Positions 23,338 through 33,123 are shown, counted from the first letter of the stretch. The stretch is DNA of 64,000 nucleotides from Oscillospiraceae bacterium (GCA_015066625.1 SVOC01000001.1:1-64000), one strand, 5' to 3'. Notes: generated by a model not told the origin, from the sequence alone. Numbers and translations are program-made.

Positions 23338-23888
23338 TATTCGGGAATAACGAGAAACTGTACGGCTTCATCCTGATTTATGAGTTTGCAGAGAATATCC
23401 GAAATTTCTTCTGCTGATTCAACCATTCCGTTGTCAAACCACATTCTGAAAACTCCGATTATCGCACTGACATAAAACTGAATGGCGTATCTGCCTGCAA
23501 TGTCGTTATTGACTACGGGGAAATAGCTCTGAATTCTTTCGGCAAGCAAATTGGTTATTGAATGAACAAGCCCTGCGTCAAAAACAGCTTTGATAACCTT
23601 TACGTTTTCCTGAAAAAACTCGGCTATGTAGCATATCATTCCTTTAACTGTTTGTGCGTGACCGCCGTGAAGCTCTTTTATGAGTCTGCTTTCCTGTTCA
23701 AGCAGGTAGTTTATAAGAATATCGTCCTTGGTTTTATAGTTACGGTAGTATGCCATTCTGGAAACGCCTGCCAGATTTGTGATGTCCGTTATGGTGATGC
23801 TTGAATAGCTTTTGACCTCCATGAGTCTGAGCAGGGCGGTGACTATGCATTCTTTTGTCAGAATGTTGGTTTCGCTGACTCTTTCCAT
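23337..23888 (-). CDS. TetR/AcrR-family regulator of the adjacent ABC protein
   Basis: A 183-residue regulator. The N-terminal helix-turn-helix is ECIVTALLRLMEVKSYSSIT..DITNLAGVSRMAYYRNYKTKDDIL, and the variable C-terminal half (TetR_C-like, VKAVFDAGLVHSI) binds ligand. ATG 23888 has GGGGG upstream; a longer frame to 23951 is unlikely. It is divergent from the MacB-like ABC gene, with a palindromic operator between them, so it most likely represses the exporter until a ligand arrives. Confidence 0.88.
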   Translation of the reverse strand: MERVSETNILTKECIVTALLRLMEVKSYSSITITDITNLAGVSRMAYYRNYKTKDDILINYLLEQESRLIKELHGGHAQTVKGMICYIAEFFQENVKVIKAVFDAGLVHSITNLLAERIQSYFPVVNNDIAGRYAIQFYVSAIIGVFRMWFDNGMVESAEEISDILCKLINQDEAVQFLVIPE

Positions 23889-23970
23889 TACAAATCTGCC
23901 CCCGATGTAACATTTTTTTGAAAAAAAGGAATTTGTTGATGATTTGTTCATAAACTAATGATAAAATCAT

Positions 23971-23990
23971 ACTGTTACAAGTGTAACACT
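23971..23990. promoter_or_regulatory. TetR operator palindrome
   Basis: ACTGTTACAAGTGTAACACT contains the perfect inverted repeat TGTTACA-AG-TGTAACA (23973-23988). Another half-site, TGTAACA, lies at 23906-23912 beside the regulator start. Placement suggests control of both divergent genes. Confidence 0.65.
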
Positions 23991-24019
23991 GCAAATTTGC
24001 TTTGTCAAGGGGATTTTTT

Positions 24020-27000
24020 ATGCTGAAACTTAAAGACATAGTTAAGGAATATCCCACGGGGGATACCAAAGTAACTGCTCTTAAAGGTATTAATATTGAA
24101 TTCCGCAGAAATGAGTTTGTTTCCATTCTCGGTCACTCGGGCTGCGGCAAAACCACACTGCTGAATATTATCGGCGGTCTTGATCAATATACCACGGGCG
24201 ACCTTATTATCGAAGGTAAGTCCACAAAGGATTTCAAGGACGGCGACTGGGATTCATACAGAAACCATTCCGTGGGCTTTGTTTTCCAGAACTATAACCT
24301 CATTCCTCATCAGAGCGTGCTTTCAAATGTTGAGCTTGCTTTGACTCTTTCGGGCGTATCAAAGGCTGAAAGAAAGAAAAGAGCGGTCGAGGCTCTTGAA
24401 AAAGTGGGTCTGGGCGACCAGATAAACAAAAAGCCCAACCAGATGTCAGGCGGTCAGATGCAGAGAGTTGCAATTGCACGTGCTCTTGTCAACAACCCCG
24501 AAATCCTGCTTGCCGATGAGCCTACCGGTGCGCTTGACAGCGAAACAAGCGTTCAGATTATGGATCTTCTCAAAGAGATTTCACAGGAAAAGCTTGTTGT
24601 TATGGTTACTCATAACCCTGAGCTTGCCGATGAATATTCAACAAGAATCATCCGCCTTGTAGACGGTAATATTGTTGACGATACAAATCCTTACACAACC
24701 GAGGATGTTGAAAGAAAAGAAAAAACAAAAGCAGAGAAGAAGTCCGAAAAGAAGGCGGCAAAGCAGATGCCCAAAAAGCCTTCAATGTCCTTCTTCACCG
24801 CACTTTCACTTTCGCTCAACAATCTTATGACAAAGAAGATGAGAACCTTCCTCACTTCCTTTGCAGGTTCAATCGGTATAATCGGTATTGCTCTTATTCT
24901 TGCTCTTTCAAGCGGTTTTCAGGCATATATCGATTCAATCCAGCAGGAAACACTGACTTCATACCCCATGATGGTTGAAAGCACAACAATGGATATGAAT
25001 GCAATGATGACGGGTATGAGCGGCGTTAACCCCGGCGAGGTTAAGCATCCTCTTGATAAGGTTTACTCAAACACAATGGCAGCGAGCATGATGGAGTCAT
25101 TCTCATCGGAAATCTGGCAGAATGACCTTAAATCTTTCAAGGAGTATCTTGAAAGCGATGCAAGCATAATCAAGGATTATGCAAGCAGTGTGCAGTATAC
25201 CTACGGAGGTAAGCTCAATATATTCTCCGCGGATATGACAAACGGCATAAATCAGGTTTACCCCAGCCCTGCTGTTTCGATGATGGAATCAATGATGGGC
25301 GGCGTTGACCTTGGCGGAATGCAGATTGACACCTCAATGATGTCAAGCATGACCAAAATGATGAACTCCTGGCAGGAGCTTATTGACAACAAAGCATTGC
25401 TTGAAGAGCAGTATGAGGTTGTATCGGGCAAATGGCCCGAGGCTTACAACGAGGTTGTTCTTATTGTAGACAAAAACAATGAAATAAGCGATATCGCCAT
25501 TCAGGGTCTGGGTCTTATGACACAGCAGGATATGATGCAGGCATTTATGGCGATGCAGAACGGCGAGGAATATAAGGCGACATCCCACGAAATCGAGTAT
25601 TCCGATGTTCTTGATCTTACATTCAGGGTTGTCCTTGAACCCGAATATTTCAGCTACAACGAAGAAACAAAAACCTGGGACGATATGCGCGGCGACGAGC
25701 AGTATGTTGCAAAGCTTATCGAAAAAGGTGAAGAAATAAAGGTTGTAGGTATCATCAGACCTTCCGAAGAATCGGTTATGGTTGCAACGACCGGTGCGGT
25801 AGGCTATACATCCGCACTTACTGAGCACATTATCACGAAAACAAACGAGTGTGAAATTGTAAAACAGCAGATGGCAGCCCCCGAAACAGATGTTTTCACG
25901 GGTATTCCTTTTGCTAAAGCACAGGAACAGCAGACGCAGCAGCTTCGCCCCGTTGCACCTGCTCCCTCAGATGTATCTCTTGACCCTCAGGTCAATACAC
26001 CTGCTCTTGCAGAAGGCATGGCACCCAAGGCAAGCGCAATGAAATTTGACGGCAATGCACCCGAAGCAAGCTTTACGGCGGCGGGAATGATGGATTTCAG
26101 CAGCTTCCCTGCTGTTACGGAGGAAGAAGTTTATGCTTCCATTGATGAAACCTTCAGCGGTGCGGAAGCTGAAAAAATGAAGCGCACCGTTGAGCTTATG
26201 CTTAAAACAACCCTTTCAATCAGCGAAAGACGCGAGCTTTCGGGCTATCTTGATGAAATGCTCGCAGGTCAGGAAATTGAAGGAATGGGTCAGATAAGCG
26301 GCAGTCAGGCTCTTTCTTTCCTTCAGATGATGGATAAGGAAACAAAGCTTAAAATGCTCAACGCCATTATGACGGGCCAGTTCGGCAACTACGCTCCTCC
26401 TGCGAACAACGAAAATCCCGAGGAGCCTTCAGAAGAACAGACAGAAACACCTGTTGAACCCGAACCCGAGCCGGAACCCGAGCCTATGCCGCTTGCTTCA
26501 AGCTATGAAGAAGCACTGACAATGCTTGGTGTTGCAGATATCAGCACACCCCAGTCAATCTATATTTATCCCAAGGATTTTGAATCCAAGGATATTATTT
26601 CGGATGAAATCGCAAAATACAACGAGGCAAAAACTGCTGAGGGTAAGGAAGAAAGCTCAATCAAATACACCGATTATATCGGGCTTCTTCTTTCGTCGGT
26701 TTCAACCATAATCGATATCATTTCGTATGTTCTTATTGCATTCGTTGCAATTTCACTTGTGGTTTCTTCAATTATGATTGGAATTATCACGTATATCTCT
26801 GTTCTTGAAAGAACCAAGGAAATCGGTATTCTCCGTGCAATCGGTGCATCGAAGAAGGATATTTCAAGAGTGTTCAACGCAGAAACGCTTATCGTGGGCT
26901 TTGTTTCGGGTGCATTGGGTATCGGTTCAACAATATTGCTGACAATACCCATCAATGCGATTATTTCTCACCTTACCTCACTTCCCGAGGTTGCAAAGCT

Positions 27001-27121
27001 TCCTGCTGACGGAGCAATAATCCTTGTTGTAATCAGTATGGTACTGACTCTGATTTCAGGTCTTATTCCTTCAAAAATTGCGTCAAGAAAAGACCCTGTT
27101 GAAGCACTCAGAACAGAATAA
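24020..27121 (+). CDS. MacB-like ABC transporter, fused ATPase and FtsX permease
   Basis: A 1033-residue single-chain exporter subunit. The ATPase occupies residues 1-225: Walker A GHSGCGKTT (about 38), signature MSGGQMQR (about 142), Walker B ILLADEPTG, and H-loop MVTHN. A transmembrane helix (about 275-305) is followed by a very large extracytoplasmic domain and three C-terminal FtsX-type helices, ending DPVEALRTE. The external domain is Met-rich (residues 314-450) and has a Pro/Glu repeat near 797-826 before the last helices. MacB-type proteins export peptides, drugs or lipids or work as mechanotransmitters. ATG 24020 follows AAGGGGA. Controlled by the divergent TetR. Confidence 0.9.
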   Translation: MLKLKDIVKEYPTGDTKVTALKGINIEFRRNEFVSILGHSGCGKTTLLNIIGGLDQYTTGDLIIEGKSTKDFKDGDWDSYRNHSVGFVFQNYNLIPHQSVLSNVELALTLSGVSKAERKKRAVEALEKVGLGDQINKKPNQMSGGQMQRVAIARALVNNPEILLADEPTGALDSETSVQIMDLLKEISQEKLVVMVTHNPELADEYSTRIIRLVDGNIVDDTNPYTTEDVERKEKTKAEKKSEKKAAKQMPKKPSMSFFTALSLSLNNLMTKKMRTFLTSFAGSIGIIGIALILALSSGFQAYIDSIQQETLTSYPMMVESTTMDMNAMMTGMSGVNPGEVKHPLDKVYSNTMAASMMESFSSEIWQNDLKSFKEYLESDASIIKDYASSVQYTYGGKLNIFSADMTNGINQVYPSPAVSMMESMMGGVDLGGMQIDTSMMSSMTKMMNSWQELIDNKALLEEQYEVVSGKWPEAYNEVVLIVDKNNEISDIAIQGLGLMTQQDMMQAFMAMQNGEEYKATSHEIEYSDVLDLTFRVVLEPEYFSYNEETKTWDDMRGDEQYVAKLIEKGEEIKVVGIIRPSEESVMVATTGAVGYTSALTEHIITKTNECEIVKQQMAAPETDVFTGIPFAKAQEQQTQQLRPVAPAPSDVSLDPQVNTPALAEGMAPKASAMKFDGNAPEASFTAAGMMDFSSFPAVTEEEVYASIDETFSGAEAEKMKRTVELMLKTTLSISERRELSGYLDEMLAGQEIEGMGQISGSQALSFLQMMDKETKLKMLNAIMTGQFGNYAPPANNENPEEPSEEQTETPVEPEPEPEPEPMPLASSYEEALTMLGVADISTPQSIYIYPKDFESKDIISDEIAKYNEAKTAEGKEESSIKYTDYIGLLLSSVSTIIDIISYVLIAFVAISLVVSSIMIGIITYISVLERTKEIGILRAIGASKKDISRVFNAETLIVGFVSGALGIGSTILLTIPINAIISHLTSLPEVAKLPADGAIILVVISMVLTLISGLIPSKIASRKDPVEALRTE

Positions 27122-27125
27122 AAAG

Positions 27126-27173
27126 AAATGGCTTGCATCGGTAACTGCACCTTTGCAAGCCATTTGATTTTAC
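27126..27173. terminator. Terminator between ABC gene and lipoprotein gene
   Basis: AAATGGCTTGCA (27126-27137) pairs with TGCAAGCCATTT (27154-27165), then GATTTT; usable from both sides. Confidence 0.8.
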
Positions 27174-28121
27174 TCAATAAAACTTTTTGATTATCCTGTC
27201 GATAATACTCTTTTCTTCAACCGTAAAAGAGGAGATATATTCATCTGTTTCAGCCTCTGCTTTGTCGGCATAAAGGTCGCTTATACATACGGAACGGTAA
27301 TTCGCATAAACGCTTTCGCCTTTTTCACGGAGATTTTCTTTCCACACAATAAAAATACATTCGTCATATGTGATAACCTGAACCGTTCCGTCTTTCTGGG
27401 CTGCAACTTTTTCAAAAAAGCCTACGGGATAGCCTTCTGCACCTTTTTTGAGAAGCACGGAATCCGAAAGGCTGTATCCTGCCGCCTGTGCCGCTTCACC
27501 GAACTTTTCGATGTCGGTGCCTGCATTTTCCGCCAGCAGATTTATTGATTCAACAAGCTTGTTCTTTTCAAGCTGGGTAAGGGGCGTTGAACCGTCGGCA
27601 GAGGTGAAATATGCACATACATTGCGGAAACTGATGTAGTTATCATAAAAATAATTCTGAAGAACCGCTTCTTCTTTGGCATTTGCGGTGCCTTTGTCGT
27701 ATTTTGCGGCGAAAACAGCTTCCTCATATGCCTTGGCGGTAAGTATTTTTGTCAGAGTCTGTTTTGAAACACCGATACTGTTATAATGATTTTCAAATCT
27801 TACCCAGTAGTCATTTACGGTCTGAGCGATTTCAACCTTTTCCGAAGATGTCAGCGAAAGCCCCATATCTCTGAATGATGTGTTGGCGGCAAGATATTTT
27901 TTGCACTGAACGATAGCTGCTTCTTTCAGCTCAGCTTTCTTGGGGTTTTCGGGTAAATCATATTCAATGGGTCTGCCCATAACCTTATCAAGGTAATAAG
28001 TAAAAATTTCGCTGTCTGTTTCAGTGCCGGAAATAACAAGCGCGGTTTTCTTTGAATTACCGCAGGCGGCAAGTGAGGATATAAGCAAAACGGCAAGGAG
28101 AATCGCCGTGAATTTTTTCAT
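27174..28121 (-). CDS. Lipoprotein, SurA/PrsA-like chaperone type
   Basis: A 315-residue lipoprotein with a type II signal (MKKFTAILLAVLLISSLAAC, lipid on C20). The body is mostly helical with a SurA/trigger-factor-like N-terminal layout (YYLDKVMGRPIEYDLPENP, KAYEEAVFAAKYD), and the segment around FGEAAQAAGYSLSDSVLLKKGAEGYP could be a degenerate parvulin domain. An extracytoplasmic folding role is inference; no complete PPIase motif is seen. RBS GAAAGGATTG lies before the ATG. Confidence 0.6.
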   Translation of the reverse strand: MKKFTAILLAVLLISSLAACGNSKKTALVISGTETDSEIFTYYLDKVMGRPIEYDLPENPKKAELKEAAIVQCKKYLAANTSFRDMGLSLTSSEKVEIAQTVNDYWVRFENHYNSIGVSKQTLTKILTAKAYEEAVFAAKYDKGTANAKEEAVLQNYFYDNYISFRNVCAYFTSADGSTPLTQLEKNKLVESINLLAENAGTDIEKFGEAAQAAGYSLSDSVLLKKGAEGYPVGFFEKVAAQKDGTVQVITYDECIFIVWKENLREKGESVYANYRSVCISDLYADKAEAETDEYISSFTVEEKSIIDRIIKKFY

Positions 28122-28200
28122 AAAATCAATCCTTTCGCAGTCATTATATCATATTAAACTCCGTTTATAAAGCTATCTTCAAAATTTTTTAAAAAATGTC

Positions 28201-28229
28201 TTTATTAGTTCATTTTTTTGTTGTATAAT
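28201..28229 (+). promoter_or_regulatory. Promoter of zapA-U32 protease
   Basis: Weak TTTATT (28201-28206), 17 bases, perfect TATAAT (28224-28229). Confidence 0.55.
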
Positions 28230-28262
28230 CGGAGTGTAACAATATTGACCGAGGTGAAAACC

Positions 28263-28598
28263 ATGGAGAAAATCAGACTTTTAATCGCAGGCGAAGAATA
28301 CAACATCGGTACCGATGACGACCTTGATTACGTTGCAGAGCTGGGCGCAGAGCTTGACAAAAAAATCAGCGGCCTTATGAGCAGCAACATAAGAATTTCC
28401 GTTACTCAGGCGGCTATTGTAACAGCTCTCGAATATGCGGATATGGCAAAGAAAAGCGAAATTACTTCCGAAAATCTCAGAGGTCAGATTCAGGAATATC
28501 TTGAAGATGCCGCAAGAGCAAGAACAGACGCTGAAGTTACAAAGCGTGAGCTCGAAAGAGTAACAAAAGAGCTTGCAGCTCTCAAGGCTTCAAAATAA
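28263..28598 (+). CDS. zapA: Cell division protein ZapA
   Basis: A 111-residue ZapA. The N-terminal beta-rich domain MEKIRLLIAGEEYNIGTDDDLDYVAELG matches the family, followed by a long coiled coil (residues 65-111). ZapA bundles FtsZ filaments. ATG 28263 follows GAGGTGAAAACC. The stop overlaps the next start (TAATG at 28598); zapA-U32 protease is a common Firmicutes pair. Confidence 0.92.
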   Translation: MEKIRLLIAGEEYNIGTDDDLDYVAELGAELDKKISGLMSSNIRISVTQAAIVTALEYADMAKKSEITSENLRGQIQEYLEDAARARTDAEVTKRELERVTKELAALKASK

Positions 28599-30646
28599 TG
28601 GGAGCTGAAATTCTTGCACCTGCAGGCAGTATCGAATCCCTCAAGGCTGCGGTGCGTTGCGGAGCAAATGCTGTTTATCTTGGCGGTAAAGCACTTAACG
28701 CACGGAGAAATGCATCCAATTTTTCCGAAGCGGAGCTTGCCGAGGCGGTTGAATATTGTCACGCAAGAAATGTTAAGGTTTATCTTACCCTTAATACTCT
28801 TGTGAGCGACAGTGAATTTGAAACCGCATACGATGCGGTGAAGTGTGCCTGCAGAGCGAATGCAGACGCACTCATATTACAGGATTTAGGGCTCGCCGCA
28901 GCAGTGCGGCGGGTCTGTCCGTCTATGCCTGTGCACGCATCCACACAGATGTCGGTGCAAAGCATAGAAGGCATAAGAAAACTTGAAGAGCTGGGATTTT
29001 CAAGAGCTGTTCTTCCCCGTGAACTTTCAGAAAGAGAAATAATCGCCATATCCTCTCAGACTAATATGGAGCTTGAGTATTTTGTTCACGGCGCACTGTG
29101 TATGTGCGTTTCGGGCCAGTGCCTTATGAGCTCGGTTCTTGGCGGAAGAAGCGGTAACAGAGGTCTTTGCGCCCAGCCCTGCAGGCTTCCCTTCGGAGTT
29201 AACGGCAAAGGCGGAAACAATCTGAGCCTTAAGGATTTGTCTCTTACCGATGAACTTCACAGACTTGAAAAAGCAGGTGTTTGTTCCTTCAAAATTGAAG
29301 GCAGAATGAAGCGCCCCGAATATGTTGCGGCGGCAGTTACCGCCTGTAAAAACAGCCTTGAAAACAAAAAAGACGAAGAAATAAATCAATCTCTGAAGGC
29401 AGTATTTTCACGCTCGGGTTTTACCAAAGGTTATTTTGAAGGTAAGCTTGGCAGTGAAATGTTCGGAACAAGGCGCAAAGAGGATGTTGAGGGTGCAGGC
29501 GGTGTGCTTTCGGGTCTGCAAAGGCTTTACGATAACGAAAATCCTCTTATTCCCGTTGAACTGAACCTTATATTCAAAGAAAATGAACCTGTGAAGCTTG
29601 AAGCTTCCGCACTCGGAATTTCGGTTTGTGCCGTCAGCGAAACATATCCCGAAAAGGCTCGCAATAAGCCTCTTGACCGTGACGGGTTGACACAGAGAAT
29701 TTCGAAATGCGGCGGTACGCAGTTTTATGCAGATAAAATAAACATTGAATTTACAGAGGGTCTGATTGCTTCGGCAGGTACAATAAACGGACTCAGAAGA
29801 ACTGCTCTGGAATTGCTTGAAAAAGAGATAATCCGCAGAGAAAAAATTCCTGTTTTCGAACCTGAACACACCTTCAAACCCTATAGCAGTGAGCTGAAAT
29901 CAACTCACGCAAGATTTTTCAGAGAAGAACAGATTCCCGAAAATCTTGACGGTATATCAAGAGTGATTCTTCCCGTTGAGGTCAGCGGCGAAACCGTTGA
30001 AAAGCTTTGCGGAATGGGAATTGAAACCGCGGTTGAGATTCCGTCGGCGGTTTTCTCAAACAGTGATAAATATATTGAAAAGTTAAAAGAGCTGAAAAAA
30101 CGCGGTGTATCCCTTGCCTGGGTATGCACTCTTGACGGTGTGGGAATTGCAGAAAAAGCCGGCCTGCCTTTTGCTTCCGGCTTCGGCATGAATATCTACA
30201 ACAGTCTGTCCGTCGAAGAAATAAAGCGTATGGGAGGAAAGGATTGTCTGCTTTCCTGCGAAATATCGCTTTCCGATGCATCAAGATTGGGAGGAGATTT
30301 GCCACGAGGTATTATGACTTACGGAAGGATTCCGCTGATGCTTACCCGTAATTGTCCCGTTAAGAACAAGCTTACCTGCGGTGAGTGCGGCGGAAAAAGC
30401 GTATTGACGGACAGAATGGGTATTGATTTCCCCGTTGTGTGCAAAAACGGGGCAAGCTTTGTTCTGAATTCAGTGCCTCTCTGGCTTGCGGATAAGAAAA
30501 ACGAGCTTCGCAACATCGATTTTGACCTGCTGTATTTCACAAATGAGTCAAAGGATGAATGCGACGGAATAATCATCGCCTATAATAATAATGAAAAGGC
30601 AGGCGTCGGGTTTACAAGAGGATTGTATTTCAGAAAAGTTTTATAA
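28598..30646 (+). CDS. U32-family peptidase
   Basis: A 682-residue U32 protein. The family begins AEILAPAGSIESLKAAV..GANAVYLGG, and the U32 signature is EYFVHGALCMCVSGQCLMS with GNRGLCAQPCRLPF, the cysteines of which bind an Fe-S cluster in related enzymes. The C-terminal half is the collagenase-like extension (about residues 400-682) ending with a CPVKNKLTCGECGG cysteine cluster. Some U32 relatives hydroxylate tRNA or nucleotides, so protease activity is not assured. Translationally coupled to zapA. Confidence 0.9.
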   Translation: MGAEILAPAGSIESLKAAVRCGANAVYLGGKALNARRNASNFSEAELAEAVEYCHARNVKVYLTLNTLVSDSEFETAYDAVKCACRANADALILQDLGLAAAVRRVCPSMPVHASTQMSVQSIEGIRKLEELGFSRAVLPRELSEREIIAISSQTNMELEYFVHGALCMCVSGQCLMSSVLGGRSGNRGLCAQPCRLPFGVNGKGGNNLSLKDLSLTDELHRLEKAGVCSFKIEGRMKRPEYVAAAVTACKNSLENKKDEEINQSLKAVFSRSGFTKGYFEGKLGSEMFGTRRKEDVEGAGGVLSGLQRLYDNENPLIPVELNLIFKENEPVKLEASALGISVCAVSETYPEKARNKPLDRDGLTQRISKCGGTQFYADKINIEFTEGLIASAGTINGLRRTALELLEKEIIRREKIPVFEPEHTFKPYSSELKSTHARFFREEQIPENLDGISRVILPVEVSGETVEKLCGMGIETAVEIPSAVFSNSDKYIEKLKELKKRGVSLAWVCTLDGVGIAEKAGLPFASGFGMNIYNSLSVEEIKRMGGKDCLLSCEISLSDASRLGGDLPRGIMTYGRIPLMLTRNCPVKNKLTCGECGGKSVLTDRMGIDFPVVCKNGASFVLNSVPLWLADKKNELRNIDFDLLYFTNESKDECDGIIIAYNNNEKAGVGFTRGLYFRKVL

Positions 30647-30651
30647 AATAC

Positions 30652-30680
30652 TTGCATATTGAAAAAAATAGCTGTATACT
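30652..30680 (+). promoter_or_regulatory. Promoter of DAP dehydrogenase
   Basis: TTGCAT (30652-30657), 17 bases, TATACT (30675-30680). Confidence 0.65.
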
Positions 30681-30709
30681 TTTTTATCGTAAAAAGGGGA
30701 TGTATGATT

Positions 30710-31693
30710 ATGAGTATAAGAATCGGAATTTTCGGCTACGGCAATATCGGCAAAGGTATTGAATGCGCCGTAAAGCAGAATAGTGATATGGAGCTTGTTG
30801 CGGTGTTTACACGCAGAGACCCTGCAACGGTGAAAACCGTTTTCGGTGAAGCTCCTGTTATTTCTTCAAGCGAAGTTGAAAATTATGTTGATAAAATTGA
30901 TGTTATGATTATGTGCGGCGGCAGTGCAACGGATTTGCCTGTGCAGACCCCCGCAATGGCAAAGCTTTTCAATGTTATTGACAGCTTTGATACCCACGCA
31001 CGCATTGCAGAGCATCAGGCGAATGTTGATAAAACCGCAAAGGAAGGCGGCAAAACCGCTATTATTTCCGTCGGTTGGGATCCCGGTCTTTTTTCGCTCA
31101 ACAGACTTTATGCGGATGCAATCCTTCCCGAGGGTGAGAATTACACCTTCTGGGGCAAGGGCATAAGCCAGGGTCATTCCGATGCAATCAGACGCATTGA
31201 CGGTGTTGCGGATGCAAGACAGTATACCGTGCCCGTGCCCGAAGCGGTTGAGGCGGTAAGAAGCGGTGCAAATCCTCAGCTTACAACCCGTATGAAGCAT
31301 ACAAGAGAATGCTATGTTGTTGCTGAGGAGGGCGCAGATAAGGCAAGAATTGAGCAGGAAATAAAAACAATGCCCAATTACTTCGCGGATTACGATACAA
31401 CCGTTACCTTTGTTACTCAGCAGGAGCTTGACGAAGATCACGGCGGTTTGCCCCATCAGGGAATTGTTATCCGCTCAGGTGTGACAGGAGCAAACAAAGA
31501 GCATAACCATATTATTGAATATAAGCTTAAGCTTGACTCAAATCCCGAGTTCACTTCAAGTGCGCTTGTTGCCTATGCAAGAGCCGCTTACAAGCTCAAC
31601 AAGGCAGGGGATACAGGCTGCAAAACAGTTCTTGACATTGCTCCCTCAATGCTTTCACCCAAGAGTACGGCAGATATAGTGCAGTATCTGTAA
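30710..31693 (+). CDS. ddh: meso-Diaminopimelate dehydrogenase
   Basis: Ddh makes meso-diaminopimelate from tetrahydrodipicolinate, ammonia and NADPH in one step, feeding lysine and cell-wall synthesis. Motifs: IGIFGYGNIGKGIE (NADPH), MCGGSATDLPVQTP, SFDTHARI, VGWDPGLFSLNRLY, FWGKGISQGHSDAIRRI and the C-terminal RAAYKLNKAGDTGCKTVLDIAP. Two ATGs, 30704 and 30710, follow AAAAGGGG; 30710 (MSIRIGIF) matches family starts and gives 10-base spacing. Length 327 residues. Its presence means lysine is made by the dehydrogenase branch. Confidence 0.95.
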   Translation: MSIRIGIFGYGNIGKGIECAVKQNSDMELVAVFTRRDPATVKTVFGEAPVISSSEVENYVDKIDVMIMCGGSATDLPVQTPAMAKLFNVIDSFDTHARIAEHQANVDKTAKEGGKTAIISVGWDPGLFSLNRLYADAILPEGENYTFWGKGISQGHSDAIRRIDGVADARQYTVPVPEAVEAVRSGANPQLTTRMKHTRECYVVAEEGADKARIEQEIKTMPNYFADYDTTVTFVTQQELDEDHGGLPHQGIVIRSGVTGANKEHNHIIEYKLKLDSNPEFTSSALVAYARAAYKLNKAGDTGCKTVLDIAPSMLSPKSTADIVQYL

Positions 31694-31760
31694 GTGCCAT
31701 ACTATATATAATGTAATAATATATATCCCAAAAATAAATCAAAAAATCAGAAAAAAGTGC

Positions 31761-31789
31761 TTGACTGCAAGGGTAGAATGTGATATTAT
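31761..31789 (+). promoter_or_regulatory. Promoter of rpmG-secE-nusG-rplKA
   Basis: TTGACT (31761-31766), 17 bases, TATTAT (31784-31789). A leader of about 138 bases follows, with an early T-run (31814-31820) after a GGAGGG that I cannot assign to a known regulator. Confidence 0.75.
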
Positions 31790-31933
31790 AGTTCTACCTC
31801 TGCAGGAGGGTTCTTTTTTTGTGCCCGAAAATAAATTGTAAAAATTGTTAAGCAGAGGGAGGCCTGGCTCTGTTTCAGGTTGCCTGATAGACCCGTTTCA
31901 GGGCTAATTATTCCAAAAATGGAGGTGCCGCAC

Positions 31934-32098
31934 ATGGCTGCTAACGGTAAAAGAGTAAAAATCACACTTTCTTGCACCGAATGCAAACAGCGCAATTACA
32001 ACACAATGAAAAACAAGCAGAACACACCCGACAGGATGGAGATGAACAAGTACTGCCGTTTTTGCAGGAAGCATACTCTCCACAAAGAAACAAAGTAA
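31934..32098 (+). CDS. rpmG: 50S ribosomal protein L33
   Basis: A 54-residue L33 with the zinc-binding pairs CTEC and CRFC ([34 protein letters not shown]). Zinc-containing (C+) form. ATG 31934 follows GGAGGTG. First gene of the secE-nusG operon. Confidence 0.96.
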   Translation: MAANGKRVKITLSCTECKQRNYNTMKNKQNTPDRMEMNKYCRFCRKHTLHKETK

Positions 32099-32115
32099 GC
32101 GGGAGGTTTTAACCT

Positions 32116-32481
32116 ATGGCTAAGAAAGAAAAAGCTGCAGAAAAGGTTGTCGCCGCTGACAAGAAAGAAAAGAAGCCTGCTAACCCCAACGGAAATATTT
32201 TCGTGAGAGCCGGCAAGGCAATCAAAAAGTTCTGCAAAGATCTCAAGGGCGAAATCAAGAAGATTGTTTGGCCCGATGCAAAAACCGTTCTTAAATCAAC
32301 TGCGGTTGTTCTCGTAGTTGTTGCAATCTGCGGTCTTGCTATTTTTGCTGTTGATCAGCTCCTTTCACTTGGCCTTTCAGGTCTTAAGGATGTTGCTCAG
32401 AGCATAGGCGATTCCGCTAACACAACAACAACCGCCGCAAACACCGGTATGATTGGCCTCGGTAATTTCTTTATCGGCTGA
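32116..32481 (+). CDS. secE: Preprotein translocase subunit SecE
   Basis: A 121-residue SecE. A Lys-rich N-terminus leads to the amphipathic FCKDLKGEIKKIVWPDAKTV and the single transmembrane helix at about residues 70-92. The tail after the helix (SIGDSANTTTTAANTG) is a longer, Thr-rich extension than usual. It stabilises SecY in the membrane. GGGAGG precedes the ATG. Confidence 0.95.
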   Translation: MAKKEKAAEKVVAADKKEKKPANPNGNIFVRAGKAIKKFCKDLKGEIKKIVWPDAKTVLKSTAVVLVVVAICGLAIFAVDQLLSLGLSGLKDVAQSIGDSANTTTTAANTGMIGLGNFFIG

Positions 32482-32499
32482 TAAAGGAGGCTGAATACT

Positions 32500-33048
32500 A
32501 TGGCGATTGACGCAAGATGGTACGTTGTTCATACCTATTCAGGCTATGAAAAGAAGGTTGCAACCAATATCGAAAAGATGGTTGAAAACCGCAAAATGCA
32601 GGATCAGATTCTTGAAGTTACCATTCCCGTTGAAACCGTTACCGATATCGAAAAGAACAAAACTGTTGAGCGTCTGCTCTTCCCCGGTTATGTTCTCGTT
32701 AAGGTAGCAGTTACACCCGATAGGGACAACCGTCCCGCAATGAGCGATGAAACATGGCTTCTCATCCGCAACACAAGAGGTGTAACAGGTTTTGTCGGTC
32801 CCGAAAACAAGGCAATCCCCCTTACCGACGAAGAAGTTATCAGGCTCGGAGTCGAGAAGAGAGTTGTTGAGGTTTCATATAAGGTTGGCGATACAGTCAA
32901 CATCATCGATGAAATCTTCGATGGCTTTACGGGAGTTGTTGAGGAACTCGACGTTGACAATAATATGGTTAAAGTTTCGGTATCCGCACTCTTTGGCAAA
33001 CAGACAACCGTTGAGCTTGAGCTTGACCAGGTTGAGCTTGCCGAATAA
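32500..33048 (+). CDS. nusG: Transcription antitermination factor NusG
   Basis: A 182-residue NusG: RWYVVHTYSGYEKKVATNIE start, LLFPGYVLVKV, and NTRGVTGFVGPENKAIPLT in the NGN domain, then the KOW domain (GDTVNIIDEIFDGFTGVVEEL). Binds RNA polymerase and couples to ribosome or Rho. AAAGGAGG precedes ATG 32500. Confidence 0.97.
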   Translation: MAIDARWYVVHTYSGYEKKVATNIEKMVENRKMQDQILEVTIPVETVTDIEKNKTVERLLFPGYVLVKVAVTPDRDNRPAMSDETWLLIRNTRGVTGFVGPENKAIPLTDEEVIRLGVEKRVVEVSYKVGDTVNIIDEIFDGFTGVVEELDVDNNMVKVSVSALFGKQTTVELELDQVELAE

Positions 33049-33123
33049 TCACGGTAATTTGAGGGTTAATCCCTTTCAAATTTAGCGCTTTTAACAGCGC
33101 AGTCCGCCTAAAGGCGCGGCTTC

